A stretch of DNA of 64,000 bases from Pseudomonas soli (GCF_900110655.1 NZ_FOEQ01000004.1:186001-250000), one strand, 5' to 3'; positions 16,521 through 24,848 are shown, numbered from the stretch's first letter. Notes: generated from the sequence alone by a model not told the origin. A program made the numbers and translations.

Positions 16521-17420
16521 ATGGACAAGCTGCTGGCGATCAAGGTGTTCATGGCCACCGCCGAGACCGGGGGCTTTTCCGCCGCCGCGCGCCGACTGGG
16601 GGTGGCGACGTCTTCGGTGACCCGCCAGGTCGATGCCCTCGAACAGGCGCTCGGGGCCAGCCTGCTCAACCGCTCCACCCGTCAGGTCAGCCTGACCGAG
16701 GCCGGCGCCAGCTACTACCAGCGCGCCCGCGAGATCCTCGAGGCGTTGGCCGAAGCCGACGCCAGCGTCGCCGACCGTGGCGAGGAGCCGGTGGGGGTGC
16801 TGCGCCTGTGTCTGCCGGTGGAGTTCGGCCGGCGGGTGATTGCTCCGCACCTGGGCACGTTTCTCGCCCGTCACCCGGCCCTGGAGCTGGACATCGACCT
16901 CAGCGACCGCTTCGACGACCTGCTCGACGGGCGCTACGACCTGACCATTCGCCTGGGCGAACCGGCGCCCGGCGATGAACTGGTGTGCCGGCCGCTGGGC
17001 CGCTTCGAGCGTTGGCTGGTGGCAAGCCCCGCGTACCTGCGCCAGCACCCGTCGCTCGGTGAACCGCGACAACTGGCCGATCACGCCTGCCTGCGTTTTC
17101 GTTACGGCCAGTCGGCGCGGCCCTGGCGCCTGACCCAGGGCGAGCAATGCCTGGAACTGGACACCAGCGGCCCGCTGCGCAGCGCCAATGCCGACCTGCT
17201 GCGCGAGGCCGCGATCGCTGGCAGCGGGGTGGCGCTGCTGGCCGACTGGCTGGTGCGTGAGGATGTCGAGGCCGGACGCCTGCAACGGCTGTTCGCCGAC
17301 TGGACGGTGAGTCCGGGCAATGCCAGCGCCAGCATCAACGCCTTGTACTTGCCCAATCACCGTGGTTCGCGACGGGTGATGGCGTTCGTTGCCTTCTGTG
17401 AGGGGCTGCTGGCGGACTGA
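16521..17420 (+). CDS. LysR-family transcriptional regulator
   Basis: The product has 299 residues with the standard LysR layout: winged HTH at residues 1-60 (ETGGFSAAARRLGVATSSVTRQVDALEQALG) and a periplasmic-binding-protein-like effector domain at about 90-295. The ATG at 16521 begins MDKLLAIKVFMATAE, a typical start. It resembles the group with GDxLVCRPLGRFERWLVASPAYL in the effector domain. It lies upstream of, and in the same direction as, an MFS gene 107 bp away, and divergent from the cupin gene; either may be its target. The effector is unknown. Confidence 0.92.
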   Translation: MDKLLAIKVFMATAETGGFSAAARRLGVATSSVTRQVDALEQALGASLLNRSTRQVSLTEAGASYYQRAREILEALAEADASVADRGEEPVGVLRLCLPVEFGRRVIAPHLGTFLARHPALELDIDLSDRFDDLLDGRYDLTIRLGEPAPGDELVCRPLGRFERWLVASPAYLRQHPSLGEPRQLADHACLRFRYGQSARPWRLTQGEQCLELDTSGPLRSANADLLREAAIAGSGVALLADWLVREDVEAGRLQRLFADWTVSPGNASASINALYLPNHRGSRRVMAFVAFCEGLLAD

Positions 17421-17527
17421 GGCGTTGCGTGCCGCGCAAAGGCCTGTTGCGCGGGCGATGGATTCTCGCCGGGGCGAATGTCCGTCACCCTTCGCGCACA
17501 TCCTTTCGCAAGCCGAGGTACCCTCGA

Positions 17528-18724
17528 ATGAATCCCTCCCTCGCCGTTGCCCAGCCTGCGGTCCCAGGCCTGAGCCGGGCGCTGGTGACGTTGCTGGCCT
17601 TCTGCTGCGGCGCCATCGTCGCCAACATCTACTACGCCCAACCCATCGTCGGCCTGATCGCCCCGGACGTTGGCCTGTCCACCGAGCGGGCCGGCCTGAT
17701 CGTGTCCCTGACCCAGATCGGCTACGCCCTGGGCCTGTTGTTCCTGGTGCCGCTGGCCGACCTGCTGGAGAACCGCCGGCTGATGGTCGCCACGGCGGTG
17801 CTGGCCGCCGGTAGCCTGTTGCTGGCCGGCACCAGCGGCCATGGGCAGGGCGAGGTGTTCCTGCTGTACGCACTGCTGATCGGCTTCAGTTCGGTGGCGG
17901 TGCAGATGCTGATACCGCTGGCGGCGCACCTGGCGCCGGAGCGCGAGCGTGGCAGGGTGGTCGGCAACATCATGGGTGGGTTGCTGCTGGGGATCCTCCT
18001 GGCGCGTCCACTGGCAAGCCTGGTGGCGGATCATTTCGGCTGGCGTGCTGTGTTCGTCGGTGCCGCCGGGTTGATGCTGGCGATCATCCTGCTGCTGGCG
18101 TCGACCCTGCCGCGCCGAGTCCCCGAGCACAAGGCCAGCTATGCCGGGTTGATGGCCTCATTGCTGGTGCTGTTGCGCCGTTATCCGGTGTTGCGCCAGC
18201 GGGCGTTGTACCAGGCGCTGATGTTCGCGGCGTTCAGCCTGTACTGGACGGCGGTGCCGCTGGCGCTGGCCGCTGAACATGACCTGTCGCAGAGCCAGAT
18301 CGCGCTGTTCGCCCTGGTCGGGGCGGTGGGCGCGGTGGCGGCGCCGTTGGCCGGGCGGCTGGCCGATGCCGGACATGGACGGCGCGCTTCGTTGCTGGCG
18401 ATGAGCCTGGCGCCGCTGGCAATGCTCGGCGGCCTGAGTAGCGCGGGCATGAGCGTGATCGGCCTGGGGCTGACCGGGGTGCTGCTGGATTTTGCCGTGC
18501 AGATGAACCTGGTCATCGGCCAGCGCGAGGTGTACGCGCTGGATCCGGCCAGCCGTGGCCGCTTGAATGCCCTGTACATGACCAGCATCTTCCTCGGCGG
18601 CGCCGTGGGCTCGGCGCTGGCCAGCGGGGTGTATGCGCAGTTCGGCTGGCAGGGGGTGGCGCTGTTGGGGGCGGGATTGCCGGCGGTGGCGCTGGTGGTG
18701 TTCCTGATCGTTTCCCGGCGCTGA
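17528..18724 (+). CDS. MFS transporter (12 TM, YnfM/arabinose-efflux-like)
   Basis: The product has 398 residues and twelve predicted helices. The N-terminal helix pair contains FCCGAIVANIYYAQPIVGLI and the loop 2-3 signature is replaced by VPLADLLENRRLMV, typical of the YnfM/YdhP-like efflux subgroup. The start ATG at 17528 is preceded by GAGG. The LysR gene is 107 bp upstream on the same strand. It likely exports a small hydrophobic molecule; the substrate is unknown. It ends 10 bp from the convergent LysE gene. Confidence 0.9.
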   Translation: MNPSLAVAQPAVPGLSRALVTLLAFCCGAIVANIYYAQPIVGLIAPDVGLSTERAGLIVSLTQIGYALGLLFLVPLADLLENRRLMVATAVLAAGSLLLAGTSGHGQGEVFLLYALLIGFSSVAVQMLIPLAAHLAPERERGRVVGNIMGGLLLGILLARPLASLVADHFGWRAVFVGAAGLMLAIILLLASTLPRRVPEHKASYAGLMASLLVLLRRYPVLRQRALYQALMFAAFSLYWTAVPLALAAEHDLSQSQIALFALVGAVGAVAAPLAGRLADAGHGRRASLLAMSLAPLAMLGGLSSAGMSVIGLGLTGVLLDFAVQMNLVIGQREVYALDPASRGRLNALYMTSIFLGGAVGSALASGVYAQFGWQGVALLGAGLPAVALVVFLIVSRR

Positions 18725-18734
18725 TCCGGGGTGT

Positions 18735-19346
18735 TTATCGTCCCAGCGGCAGGGCCACGCCGATCAGCGCAAACAGGCCGCCACAAGCGCGGTTGAACCC
18801 CCGGCCACCCTTGGCAAGCCATGGCCGGATGCGAAATGCCAGGCGCGCCAGCAGGTACTCCACCAGGCACTCGACACTGGCGAAGGTCGCCGCCATCACT
18901 ACGAACTGCAGCAGCAGGCCGTGCTGCGGGTCGATGAATTGCGGCAGGAACGCGCCATAGAACAACAGCACCTTGGGGTTGGCCAGCGCCGACAGGCAGC
19001 CCTGGCGGAACAGCCCGGCATTGCCCAGCGCGGTACTGCCGCGGGGCAACTCGAGGTGCAGCGCCGGGGTGCGCCACAGCTGGATCCCCAGCCAGACCAG
19101 ATAGGCCCCGCCCACCCACTTGAGCACCGTCAGCACCGAGGCCGAGGCCTGCAGCAGGGCGCTCAGGCCGAACATGGTCAGGGCGATCAGGGCGCTGAAA
19201 CCGAACACCCCGCCGCAGATGGTGAACAGCGTGCGCCGGGCGCCGTACAGCGCGCCATGGGTCAGGGCCAACAGGCTGTTGGGGCCTGGGGTCAGTGACA
19301 GGCCGATGCTGGCGAGCAGGTAGATGAGCCAGGTGTCGAGTGCCAT
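18735..19346 (-). CDS. LysE/RhtB-family amino acid exporter
   Basis: The product has 203 residues and about six membrane helices, the usual RhtB/LysE size. The family signature SIGLSLTPGPNSLLALTHGALYGARRTLF is at about residues 14-42. It exports amino acids such as threonine, homoserine, leucine or analogues; the specificity is not readable. The ATG at 19344-19346 is family-typical. It is divergent from a GlxA-type regulator with direct-repeat sites between the two genes, so it is the prime candidate target of that regulator. Confidence 0.9.
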   Translation of the reverse strand: MALDTWLIYLLASIGLSLTPGPNSLLALTHGALYGARRTLFTICGGVFGFSALIALTMFGLSALLQASASVLTVLKWVGGAYLVWLGIQLWRTPALHLELPRGSTALGNAGLFRQGCLSALANPKVLLFYGAFLPQFIDPQHGLLLQFVVMAATFASVECLVEYLLARLAFRIRPWLAKGGRGFNRACGGLFALIGVALPLGR

Positions 19347-19409
19347 GGGTGTGCCTTGTCGGTAGTTAGGGCGCCAGTGTAGGACAGGGTTGCGCGAATC
19401 CAGGGTAGT

Positions 19410-19439
19410 ATTCGGACAACTGATGGTCACATTCGGACA
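19410..19439. promoter_or_regulatory. Direct repeats ATTCGGACA, 21 bp apart
   Basis: ATTCGGACA occurs at 19410-19418 and again at 19431-19439, exactly 21 bp (two turns) apart, just before the GlxA-type regulator ATG at 19445 and 64 bp or more upstream of the divergent LysE start. AraC/GlxA regulators bind such tandem half-sites, so this is a good autoregulatory or shared operator candidate. Confidence 0.6.
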
Positions 19440-19444
19440 TTGCC

Positions 19445-20446
19445 ATGGCACCCGACCTGCGCCTGCTCATCCTGCCGCTGCCGGAATTCGCCTTGCTGCC
19501 CTTCGGCGCCTTCCTCGACAAGCTGCGCTTTTCCGCCGACGACGAGGACTACAGCCGCCAGCGCTACTGCCGCTGGACCGTGATCGGCCTCGACCTGGCG
19601 CCTGTGCCTTGCAGTAGCGGGGCCATGGTGCAGGTGGAGGCGACGCCTGCGCAGGTCGATTGGAGCGCCTACGACCATCTGGTGCTGTTCGGCGGGCGCA
19701 ATGCCAGCGCCACGGCAGCCTTGGCGCCGCGCTACCGGGCCTTGCTGAAACAGGCGGCCAAGGCGGGGGTGAAGCTGGTCTGCGTCGACAACGCGGCCTT
19801 CCTGCTGGCGGCCTGTGGCCTGTTGGACGGTCATCAGGTGGTGGTGCACTGGCGTCATGAGGCGGAGTTTCGCGTGGCGTTTCCCCGTGTGCGACTGCTG
19901 ACCGGGCAGTTGTATTGCTTCGACGGCAGCCGTATCACCTGCGCTGGCGGCACGGCGGCCATCGACCTGGCGGTGGAGCTGATCGCCCGCGCCAGCGGCC
20001 GTGCCCGGGCGCTCAAGGGCCTGGCCGACATGCTGGTGGATGAAAGCCGCGACAGTCGCCATGCCTTGCGCTCGCTGGAGGCCGGCGCCGGGGAGCGGCG
20101 CCAGGTGCAACGGGCCACGGCGCTGATGCGCCATCACCTGGCGGCGCGGCTGCCGGTGGAGGCGCTGGCGGCGGAGCTGGGGATCAGCCGGCGCCAGCTC
20201 GACCGCCAGTTCCAGGCCTGCCATGGCATGAGCGCCAAGGCCTGGTGGCAGGAGCTGCGCCTGCAGCAGGCGCGCTGGCGGTTGCTCAACTCCAGCCACA
20301 GCCTGGCGCAGATCGCCGATGAAGTGGGCATGGGCGATGCCAGTTACCTGGGCAAGTGGGTGCGGCGGCGCTTCGGTTGTACGGCACTGGTGTTGCGCAA
20401 GTCCGAACTGGACTCATCGCGGGGCAAGCCCGCTCCCACGGTCTGA
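19445..20446 (+). CDS. GlxA-type transcriptional regulator (DJ-1/PfpI-like plus AraC HTH)
   Basis: The product has 333 residues. The N-terminal 180 residues form a class I glutamine amidotransferase-like (DJ-1/PfpI) domain in which the usual nucleophile region reads LVCVDNAAFLLAACGLLDGH. The C-terminal AraC HTH spans about 225-320 (LPVEALAAELGISRRQLDRQF and LAQIADEVGMGDASYLGKWVRRRFGCTA). Such proteins in pseudomonads control amino-acid or quaternary-amine metabolism. The last nine or so residues (SSRGKPAPTV) are encoded by a REP element, so the C-terminus has been extended by repeat insertion. It is divergent from a LysE-type exporter, with direct repeats in between. Confidence 0.88.
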   Translation: MAPDLRLLILPLPEFALLPFGAFLDKLRFSADDEDYSRQRYCRWTVIGLDLAPVPCSSGAMVQVEATPAQVDWSAYDHLVLFGGRNASATAALAPRYRALLKQAAKAGVKLVCVDNAAFLLAACGLLDGHQVVVHWRHEAEFRVAFPRVRLLTGQLYCFDGSRITCAGGTAAIDLAVELIARASGRARALKGLADMLVDESRDSRHALRSLEAGAGERRQVQRATALMRHHLAARLPVEALAAELGISRRQLDRQFQACHGMSAKAWWQELRLQQARWRLLNSSHSLAQIADEVGMGDASYLGKWVRRRFGCTALVLRKSELDSSRGKPAPTV

Positions 20447-20484
20447 CCCGCAGATCACAGTGGTGTGGGAGTGGGCTTCGGGAT
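20415..20484. repeat. REP pair overlapping the end of the GlxA-type gene
   Basis: The unit CATCGCGGGGCAAGCCCGCT and following CCCAC (20415-20439) faces a degraded inverse copy (GTGGGAGTGGGCTTCGGGATG, 20464-20484). The first unit lies inside the coding region and supplies the protein's last residues and stop region. It also stands between convergent genes and could serve as a terminator. Confidence 0.8.
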
Positions 20485-20490
20485 GTGGGT

Positions 20491-21345
20491 TTACTGTGGC
20501 GTACCGAACAATCCCGTCCAGTAGATCCCAGCGTCGCTCTTCGGGTCCACCGCATATGCCGCCCCCAGTTCGCTGAAGTCCGCGTTCATCAGCGTGGCGC
20601 AGTGCCCGGGGCTGGCCAGCCAGCCGTCGACCACCTTGCGCGCGGTATCGCGCCCAGCAGCGATGTTCTCGCCGATCTGCCGGTACAGGTAGCCGGCCAG
20701 TTCCGCGCGGTCGCCCGGGGTGCGGCCGTCGCGGTCGATATGGTCGAAGAAGTTCTGGTTGGCCATGGCCCGGGTGTGGTTGGCGGCCACGCCGGCCAGG
20801 GTTGCGTTCCAGGCAAGCGCGGGGGCGGCGGGGTAGGGCTGGCCGCCGCACTGGCGCGGCAGGTTGCGTGCGGCGTTGATCTCCTGCAACAGCTTCTGCC
20901 CTTCGGCCTGCCAGTCGCCCAGGCGCCCGCTGAGCAGCGGGCGGGCCAGGACGATGCGCCAGTCGCGGCCCTCCTGGCTGACCCCGATATCGACGAACTG
21001 CGGGTCGAGTACCACCTGGCAGAAGCTCTCCTCGATGGCTTTCATCGCCGCCTTGGCATCCCGTGGGCCGGATAGACTGATGGCTTGCACGTTGACCATC
21101 GGGTATGCCGCGCGGGTCATGGCTTGCTGCAGGTCGCGGGTGCCCTCCGGCGAAAGGGCCAGGCGCGTGTCGCTGTTGAGCGGCGGCAGCTCCAGCGAGG
21201 CCTCGCCGCCACAGCGCTGGGCCTGGCTGCGGTAGACGTTGATCGTATCGATCAGTTGCGCCTCTTCGCCGGCATACGCCGGTGTGCCGGTCGCGGCAAG
21301 CAGGCCCAGCGTCAGGCCGAGGCAGGCAACGGATGGGACGCGCAT
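20491..21345 (-). CDS. Secreted CAP-domain (SCP/PR-1-like) protein
   Basis: The product has 284 residues with a signal peptide (residues 1-25, ending GTPAYA). A region of about 120 residues without a clear family precedes the CAP domain (about 155-284). CAP signatures are HTRAMANQNFFDHIDRDGRT, GENIAAG and SPGHCATLMNADFSELGAAY, including the conserved His/Glu pocket residues. Bacterial CAP proteins are periplasmic or cell-surface and mostly uncharacterised. Two cysteines near the N-terminus (QRCGGE) and others could form disulfides. It is transcribed alone towards the GlxA gene. No function can be assigned from its neighbours. Confidence 0.85.
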   Translation of the reverse strand: MRVPSVACLGLTLGLLAATGTPAYAGEEAQLIDTINVYRSQAQRCGGEASLELPPLNSDTRLALSPEGTRDLQQAMTRAAYPMVNVQAISLSGPRDAKAAMKAIEESFCQVVLDPQFVDIGVSQEGRDWRIVLARPLLSGRLGDWQAEGQKLLQEINAARNLPRQCGGQPYPAAPALAWNATLAGVAANHTRAMANQNFFDHIDRDGRTPGDRAELAGYLYRQIGENIAAGRDTARKVVDGWLASPGHCATLMNADFSELGAAYAVDPKSDAGIYWTGLFGTPQ

Positions 21346-21511
21346 GTGGATCTCCCTGTAACTGGCAGCGTCTGGATCTGCGCTGCCCATCCTACACAAG
21401 CGCAAGGCATTTGGCCCGGCCCTGTGCGGTGTGAAAAACCAAGCCTGGGTAAACCATTGCAGGCGGCAAAAGAGGGGATAGACCGCTGGTTGGCAAGAAA
21501 GTGCGGTTCAT

Positions 21512-21531
21512 TGGTAATAATTCGCACTATC
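21512..21531. promoter_or_regulatory. Fur box upstream of a decayed receptor start
   Basis: TGGTAAT-A-ATTCGCA (21512-21526) matches the 7-1-7 Fur consensus at 11 of 14 positions, and the 19-bp alignment 21513-21531 matches GATAATGATAATCATTATC at 13 of 19. It is the best Fur-like match I found here, yet no intact gene follows it on the plus strand. Confidence 0.6.
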
Positions 21532-21599
21532 GGCTAGAAACACTATTCAGTCACCTCGGGCGTTCCAGGCGGGCCTTGGCCATCGCCCGGGAGCGGTCC

Positions 21600-21790
21600 G
21601 TGGCACGTGCCTGTCCGTATCAGTCGACCCTCCTTGCACTGTGCTGTTCCGTTGTCGTCAAGGCGTATGGTACAGACGGCGCCATCACGCTGGATGCCAC
21701 CGCCTCAACGGGCCAACGTGGAGAACCTGAGGGACAAGAACGAATGTGCGTCCGCCAGGGGCGGGTGCCTGATCCGCAATTGGTCAGAGG
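21600..21790 (+). pseudogene. Remnant of a TonB-dependent receptor N-terminus
   Basis: From a GTG at 21600 the plus strand encodes a signal-peptide-like segment (YQSTLLALCCSVVVKAYG) followed by DGAITLDATASTGQRGE. The TLDAT..GQ block matches the post-signal segment of siderophore receptors, including TLDATTINGQ in FpvA of this same window. After about 60 codons no plug or barrel follows and the frame runs into the neighbouring gene's antisense. A lysine near the would-be cleavage site also suggests decay. The Fur box 70-90 bp upstream fits a former iron-regulated receptor. About 510 bp (21346-21861) hold no intact gene; apart from these remnants I see nothing in them. Confidence 0.45.
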
Positions 21791-21861
21791 GATGCCTGTG
21801 GATTATTGCGGAGCAAGCGGCAGCGGCGCGCTAGCGGCGCCAATCCGGCCTGCGGCGCGCC

Positions 21862-23016
21862 CTACCAGAGGGCCACTGCCGCCGCGCCAATCACCCGGCC
21901 AAACACCGCCAGCGCCGTGTCCACGTCCTCTTCGCGGGTGTAGCGCCCGACGCTCAGGCGCACGCTGTTGCGCGCCTGGCGCTCGTCGAGGCCGAGGGCC
22001 AGCAGCACGTGGGACGCCGCATTGCTCGCCGAGTTGCACGCCGAAGTGCTCGACAGCGCCAGCTCGCCCGCCAGGGCCAGGCTGTTGAAACCCTTGGCAT
22101 CGATGCACAGGTTGAGGGTATGGGGAATGCGATGCTCCGCGCAGCCGTTGAGCGTGACCCCGGGCATTGCCAGCAGGCCGTCGCGCAAGCGCCGGGCGAG
22201 TTGCTCCAGGCGCTGGTACTCCGCCGCGCCGGGCTGGCCGGCCAGGGCGAAGGCACTGCCCATGCCGACGATCTGGTGGGTGGCCAAAGTGCCAGAGCGC
22301 AAGCCGCGCTCATGGCCGCCGCCGTGCATCTGCGCACGCATCGCCGGGCGGGCGCGAGGGCCGACGTAGAGGGCACCGATGCCCTTGGGGCCGTAGACCT
22401 TGTGCGCCGAGAACGACATCAGGTCGACCGCGTGCTGCGCCAGGTCGATCCGAACCTTGCCCACTGCCTGCGCCGCGTCCACGTGCAGAAGCGCACCGTG
22501 CTCGCGGACGGTTGCACCGATGGCGGCAAAGTCGGTCACCGTGCCCAGTTCGTTGTTCACCGCCATCAGCGACACCAGGCGTGTGTCCGGACGCAGCGCG
22601 GCCTGGACCGCTTCGGGCTGGATCAACCCTCGAGCATCCGGGGCCAGGCGGGTCACTGCCCAGCCCAGGCGCTCCAGCTCGGCGGCGGTGTCGAGGATGG
22701 CCTTGTGCTCGATCTGGCTGGTGATCACATGCCCCGGCTGCGCGCAGCCCTGGGCGATGCCCTTGAGCGCGAGGTTGTTGGATTCGGTTGCGCCGGAGGT
22801 CCAGACCAGCTCGTCGGGCTGCGCGCCAACCTGCTCGGCCACCTGCTGGCGGGCATGCTCGACGGCTTCGCGGGCCGCCTGGCCGTGGAAATGGCCGCTT
22901 GAGGCGGGGTTGCCGAAGTTCGCCTCACGGCCCAGGCAGGTGAGCATGGCGGCGATGACCTGGTCATCGACCGGTGTGGTGGCGGCGTAATCGAAGTAGA
23001 GCGGGGTGCGGGGCAT
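21862..23016 (-). CDS. Cysteine desulfurase-like class V aminotransferase
   Basis: The product has 384 residues, a PLP-dependent enzyme of the NifS/IscS class. The PLP lysine lies in SFSAHKVYGPKGIGALYV (about residue 200). The substrate-binding stretch TSGATESNNLALKG is at about 70-84 and the mobile loop ELALSSTSACNSASNAASHVL carries the catalytic cysteine at about 325. It removes sulfur from cysteine for delivery to Fe-S or thio-cofactor assembly. It is not beside isc or suf genes, so it is a second, stand-alone copy with an unknown acceptor. I start at the ATG 23014-23016 (MPRTPLYFDYAATTP), since the family begins at YFDYAATTP; an ATG 15 codons upstream is possible. Confidence 0.87.
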   Translation of the reverse strand: MPRTPLYFDYAATTPVDDQVIAAMLTCLGREANFGNPASSGHFHGQAAREAVEHARQQVAEQVGAQPDELVWTSGATESNNLALKGIAQGCAQPGHVITSQIEHKAILDTAAELERLGWAVTRLAPDARGLIQPEAVQAALRPDTRLVSLMAVNNELGTVTDFAAIGATVREHGALLHVDAAQAVGKVRIDLAQHAVDLMSFSAHKVYGPKGIGALYVGPRARPAMRAQMHGGGHERGLRSGTLATHQIVGMGSAFALAGQPGAAEYQRLEQLARRLRDGLLAMPGVTLNGCAEHRIPHTLNLCIDAKGFNSLALAGELALSSTSACNSASNAASHVLLALGLDERQARNSVRLSVGRYTREEDVDTALAVFGRVIGAAAVALW

Positions 23017-23084
23017 GATCCTGGGCGGGTCCGTGGGTGGACGCCGCCTGTCGGCATCCATGGACTCATGCTAGGGAAATGGTG

Positions 23085-23176
23085 ATATGAATGTTTTCCA
23101 ATTTTGCCAACTTGCGGGGATTTCGGGAAAAACTTCTACTAGATTTTTGCTTGGAGGTAGAAAATTTTTTTGTGTA
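23085..23176. other. AT-rich intergenic patch with weak bidirectional hairpin
   Basis: This stretch is far more AT-rich than its surroundings, with runs such as AAAATTTTTTTT. TTCTAC (23134-23139) pairs with GTAGAA (23157-23162), and a T-run follows on both strands, so it may be a bidirectional terminator between the DUF2269 gene and upstream of the desulfurase. No gene is visible. Confidence 0.35.
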
Positions 23177-23656
23177 TCAAAGCCACTGCCATGGCGCCTG
23201 CTTGGTGACCATCACCAGCACGATCAGGAACATCCCGGTGAACCCCGCCACCCCCATCCACAGCCACGGACGGTACATCTGCTGGTAGTCCTCGCCCAGC
23301 GCCGTGCCGTTGCCGGCTGCCTGGGCGGCGAGGCGCTGCATGCGCGCCTGCAACAGCAGCACTGGCAGCCACAAGGCGCCGACCGCAAAGAAGATCAGCA
23401 GCGCGGCGCGCAGCCAGTCGGCGGACCAGGGCATGCCGGTCATGCTGACCATGGCGTAGCCGGTCAGCAGCTGCAGCACGCCCGCCGGGGTGGTAATCCA
23501 GGCGTCGAAGCGCACCACCATCCGCGCCACCGCGGCGATCACCCGCGGGTCGCCGCTGCGGTTGGCGGCGATCAGGTACAGGTACGAGCCCATGCCGAAG
23601 CCGAAGAGAAACACTGCGGCGATGATGTGCAGGTACTTGAGCAGCAGGTAGCTCAT
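23177..23656 (-). CDS. DUF2269-family four-helix membrane protein
   Basis: The product has 159 residues with four hydrophobic segments: LHIIAAVFLFGFGMGSYLYL, the region around TTPAGVLQLLTGYAMVSM, LLIFFAVGALWLPVLLL and MGVAGFTGMFLIVLVMV. The start LKYLHIIAAVFLFG is the DUF2269 signature; the conserved histidine there could bind heme, but this is not established. It begins 1 nt after the stop of the saccharopine-dehydrogenase-like gene, so the two are co-transcribed. Function is unknown; a role as membrane partner of the oxidoreductase is a reasonable guess. Confidence 0.82.
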   Translation of the reverse strand: MSYLLLKYLHIIAAVFLFGFGMGSYLYLIAANRSGDPRVIAAVARMVVRFDAWITTPAGVLQLLTGYAMVSMTGMPWSADWLRAALLIFFAVGALWLPVLLLQARMQRLAAQAAGNGTALGEDYQQMYRPWLWMGVAGFTGMFLIVLVMVTKQAPWQWL

Positions 23657-23657
23657 C

Positions 23658-24770
23658 TCAGCCTCGTCCGTGCTGGAAACTGACGCTGTAGCGCACCTTG
23701 TCCGGCTCACCGATGGCCGCCAGGTACCGTTCGACGCTGATCTCGCCGACGCAGGGGCGGGCGCCCGGTTCAGGCTGGTAGCCTTCGACGACCCTGGCCA
23801 TCAGCGCCACTGCCGCGCAGCTGGGGATCTCCGGGCCCTTGTCGTCGCTGGCGCTGACCTGGGCCTGCAGGCGCAGTGGCTGGCCTTGCAGGTCCAGGCC
23901 GCGAACGTCGAGGTACATCGCGCTCCTGCCATCGCCCCAGCGTTCGAAACGGCTGCCCAGCCGATGCAGGCGCCGCGCCCAGGGCAGCGGGTCGCGCACC
24001 AGGCCGTACTTGACCAGCAACGCCAGCGCGGCATTGGCCAGGCCGCCGAGCATCAGCCCGGAGCCGGCCTTGAACGCCAGGTCACGGGCGCCGTAGCGTG
24101 TGGCGAAGATGTCCATGTCCGGCACGTCGACGTCGTTCAGCAGGCGCCAGCCGAGCCCGGGCAGATGGCGCAGCTGCAGGCCGAGCCAGCCGTCCACGTT
24201 GCACGGGCGGCCGTCGCGCCACTGGCGGATCGGCCTGCCGGCATAGGCCAGCACGCCTTCGATGGTAGACAGGCCGGGCATCTTCGCCGAGGAAGAAATG
24301 CCGTGCTCGATGCGGTCGATACGGCTGAAGTGATGGCGCTGCTCGTCGAGAATCGCGGACGACAGGCTCGGCACCGAACTGCAGCCACTGAGCAGGGTGA
24401 CCTGGGCTTGGCGGGCACGATCGTTCAGTTGGGCGATGCCATTGACGAACAGCCGGCAGTCGGACAGGTCGCAGTAGTGCGCGCCGGCTTCGATGCAGGC
24501 CTCGGCCACGCGGTAGGGCTGGCCCTGGAACGGGCCGCCGGTGTGGATCACCCAGTCGATGCGCAGCGCGCGCAGGGCATCGGCAAAGCCGGGGGCCATC
24601 GCATCGCCGCACCAGCTTTCGCTGCCGTTCAACTGTGCAGCCAGTTGCGAGAGGCTGTCGGCATTGCGGCCGGCGATCACCAGTTGCACGGCGGGCATCT
24701 GGTTCAGGTGGCGGCAGATGATACGGCCGAAGTTGCCGTAGGCGCCGATCACCAGGATTCGGGGAGACAT
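23658..24770 (-). CDS. Saccharopine dehydrogenase-like NAD(P)-binding oxidoreductase
   Basis: The product has 370 residues. The N-terminal Rossmann motif ILVIGAYGNFGRIICRHL (residues 4-21) and AGRNADSLSQLAAQL identify the saccharopine dehydrogenase/trans-acting enoyl reductase superfamily, as does GGPFQGQPYRVAEACIEAGAHYCDLSD at about 84-110. Members act on varied substrates, and this one lacks an informative context. It is followed with a 1-nt gap by a DUF2269 membrane protein, a pairing seen in other proteobacteria. The ATG at 24768-24770 is preceded by a second possible start six codons upstream. Confidence 0.83.
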   Translation of the reverse strand: MSPRILVIGAYGNFGRIICRHLNQMPAVQLVIAGRNADSLSQLAAQLNGSESWCGDAMAPGFADALRALRIDWVIHTGGPFQGQPYRVAEACIEAGAHYCDLSDCRLFVNGIAQLNDRARQAQVTLLSGCSSVPSLSSAILDEQRHHFSRIDRIEHGISSSAKMPGLSTIEGVLAYAGRPIRQWRDGRPCNVDGWLGLQLRHLPGLGWRLLNDVDVPDMDIFATRYGARDLAFKAGSGLMLGGLANAALALLVKYGLVRDPLPWARRLHRLGSRFERWGDGRSAMYLDVRGLDLQGQPLRLQAQVSASDDKGPEIPSCAAVALMARVVEGYQPEPGARPCVGEISVERYLAAIGEPDKVRYSVSFQHGRG

Positions 24771-24804
24771 GCTGGGGTCCTTGTGCATGTGTCGGGGGAA
24801 CTCG

Positions 24805-24837
24805 GGGCCGCCCTGCGGCCCATCGCCGGCAAGGCAG
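24805..24837. repeat. Hairpin plus partial REP downstream of metH
   Basis: GGGCCGC (24805-24811) pairs with GCGGCCC (24815-24821), directly followed by ATCGCCGGCAAGGC, a truncated REP. The same hairpin-plus-REP composite occurs near 10123 and 31085, so it is a repeated unit and may help end metH transcription. Confidence 0.55.
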
Positions 24838-24848
24838 CCCCGGAGGGG

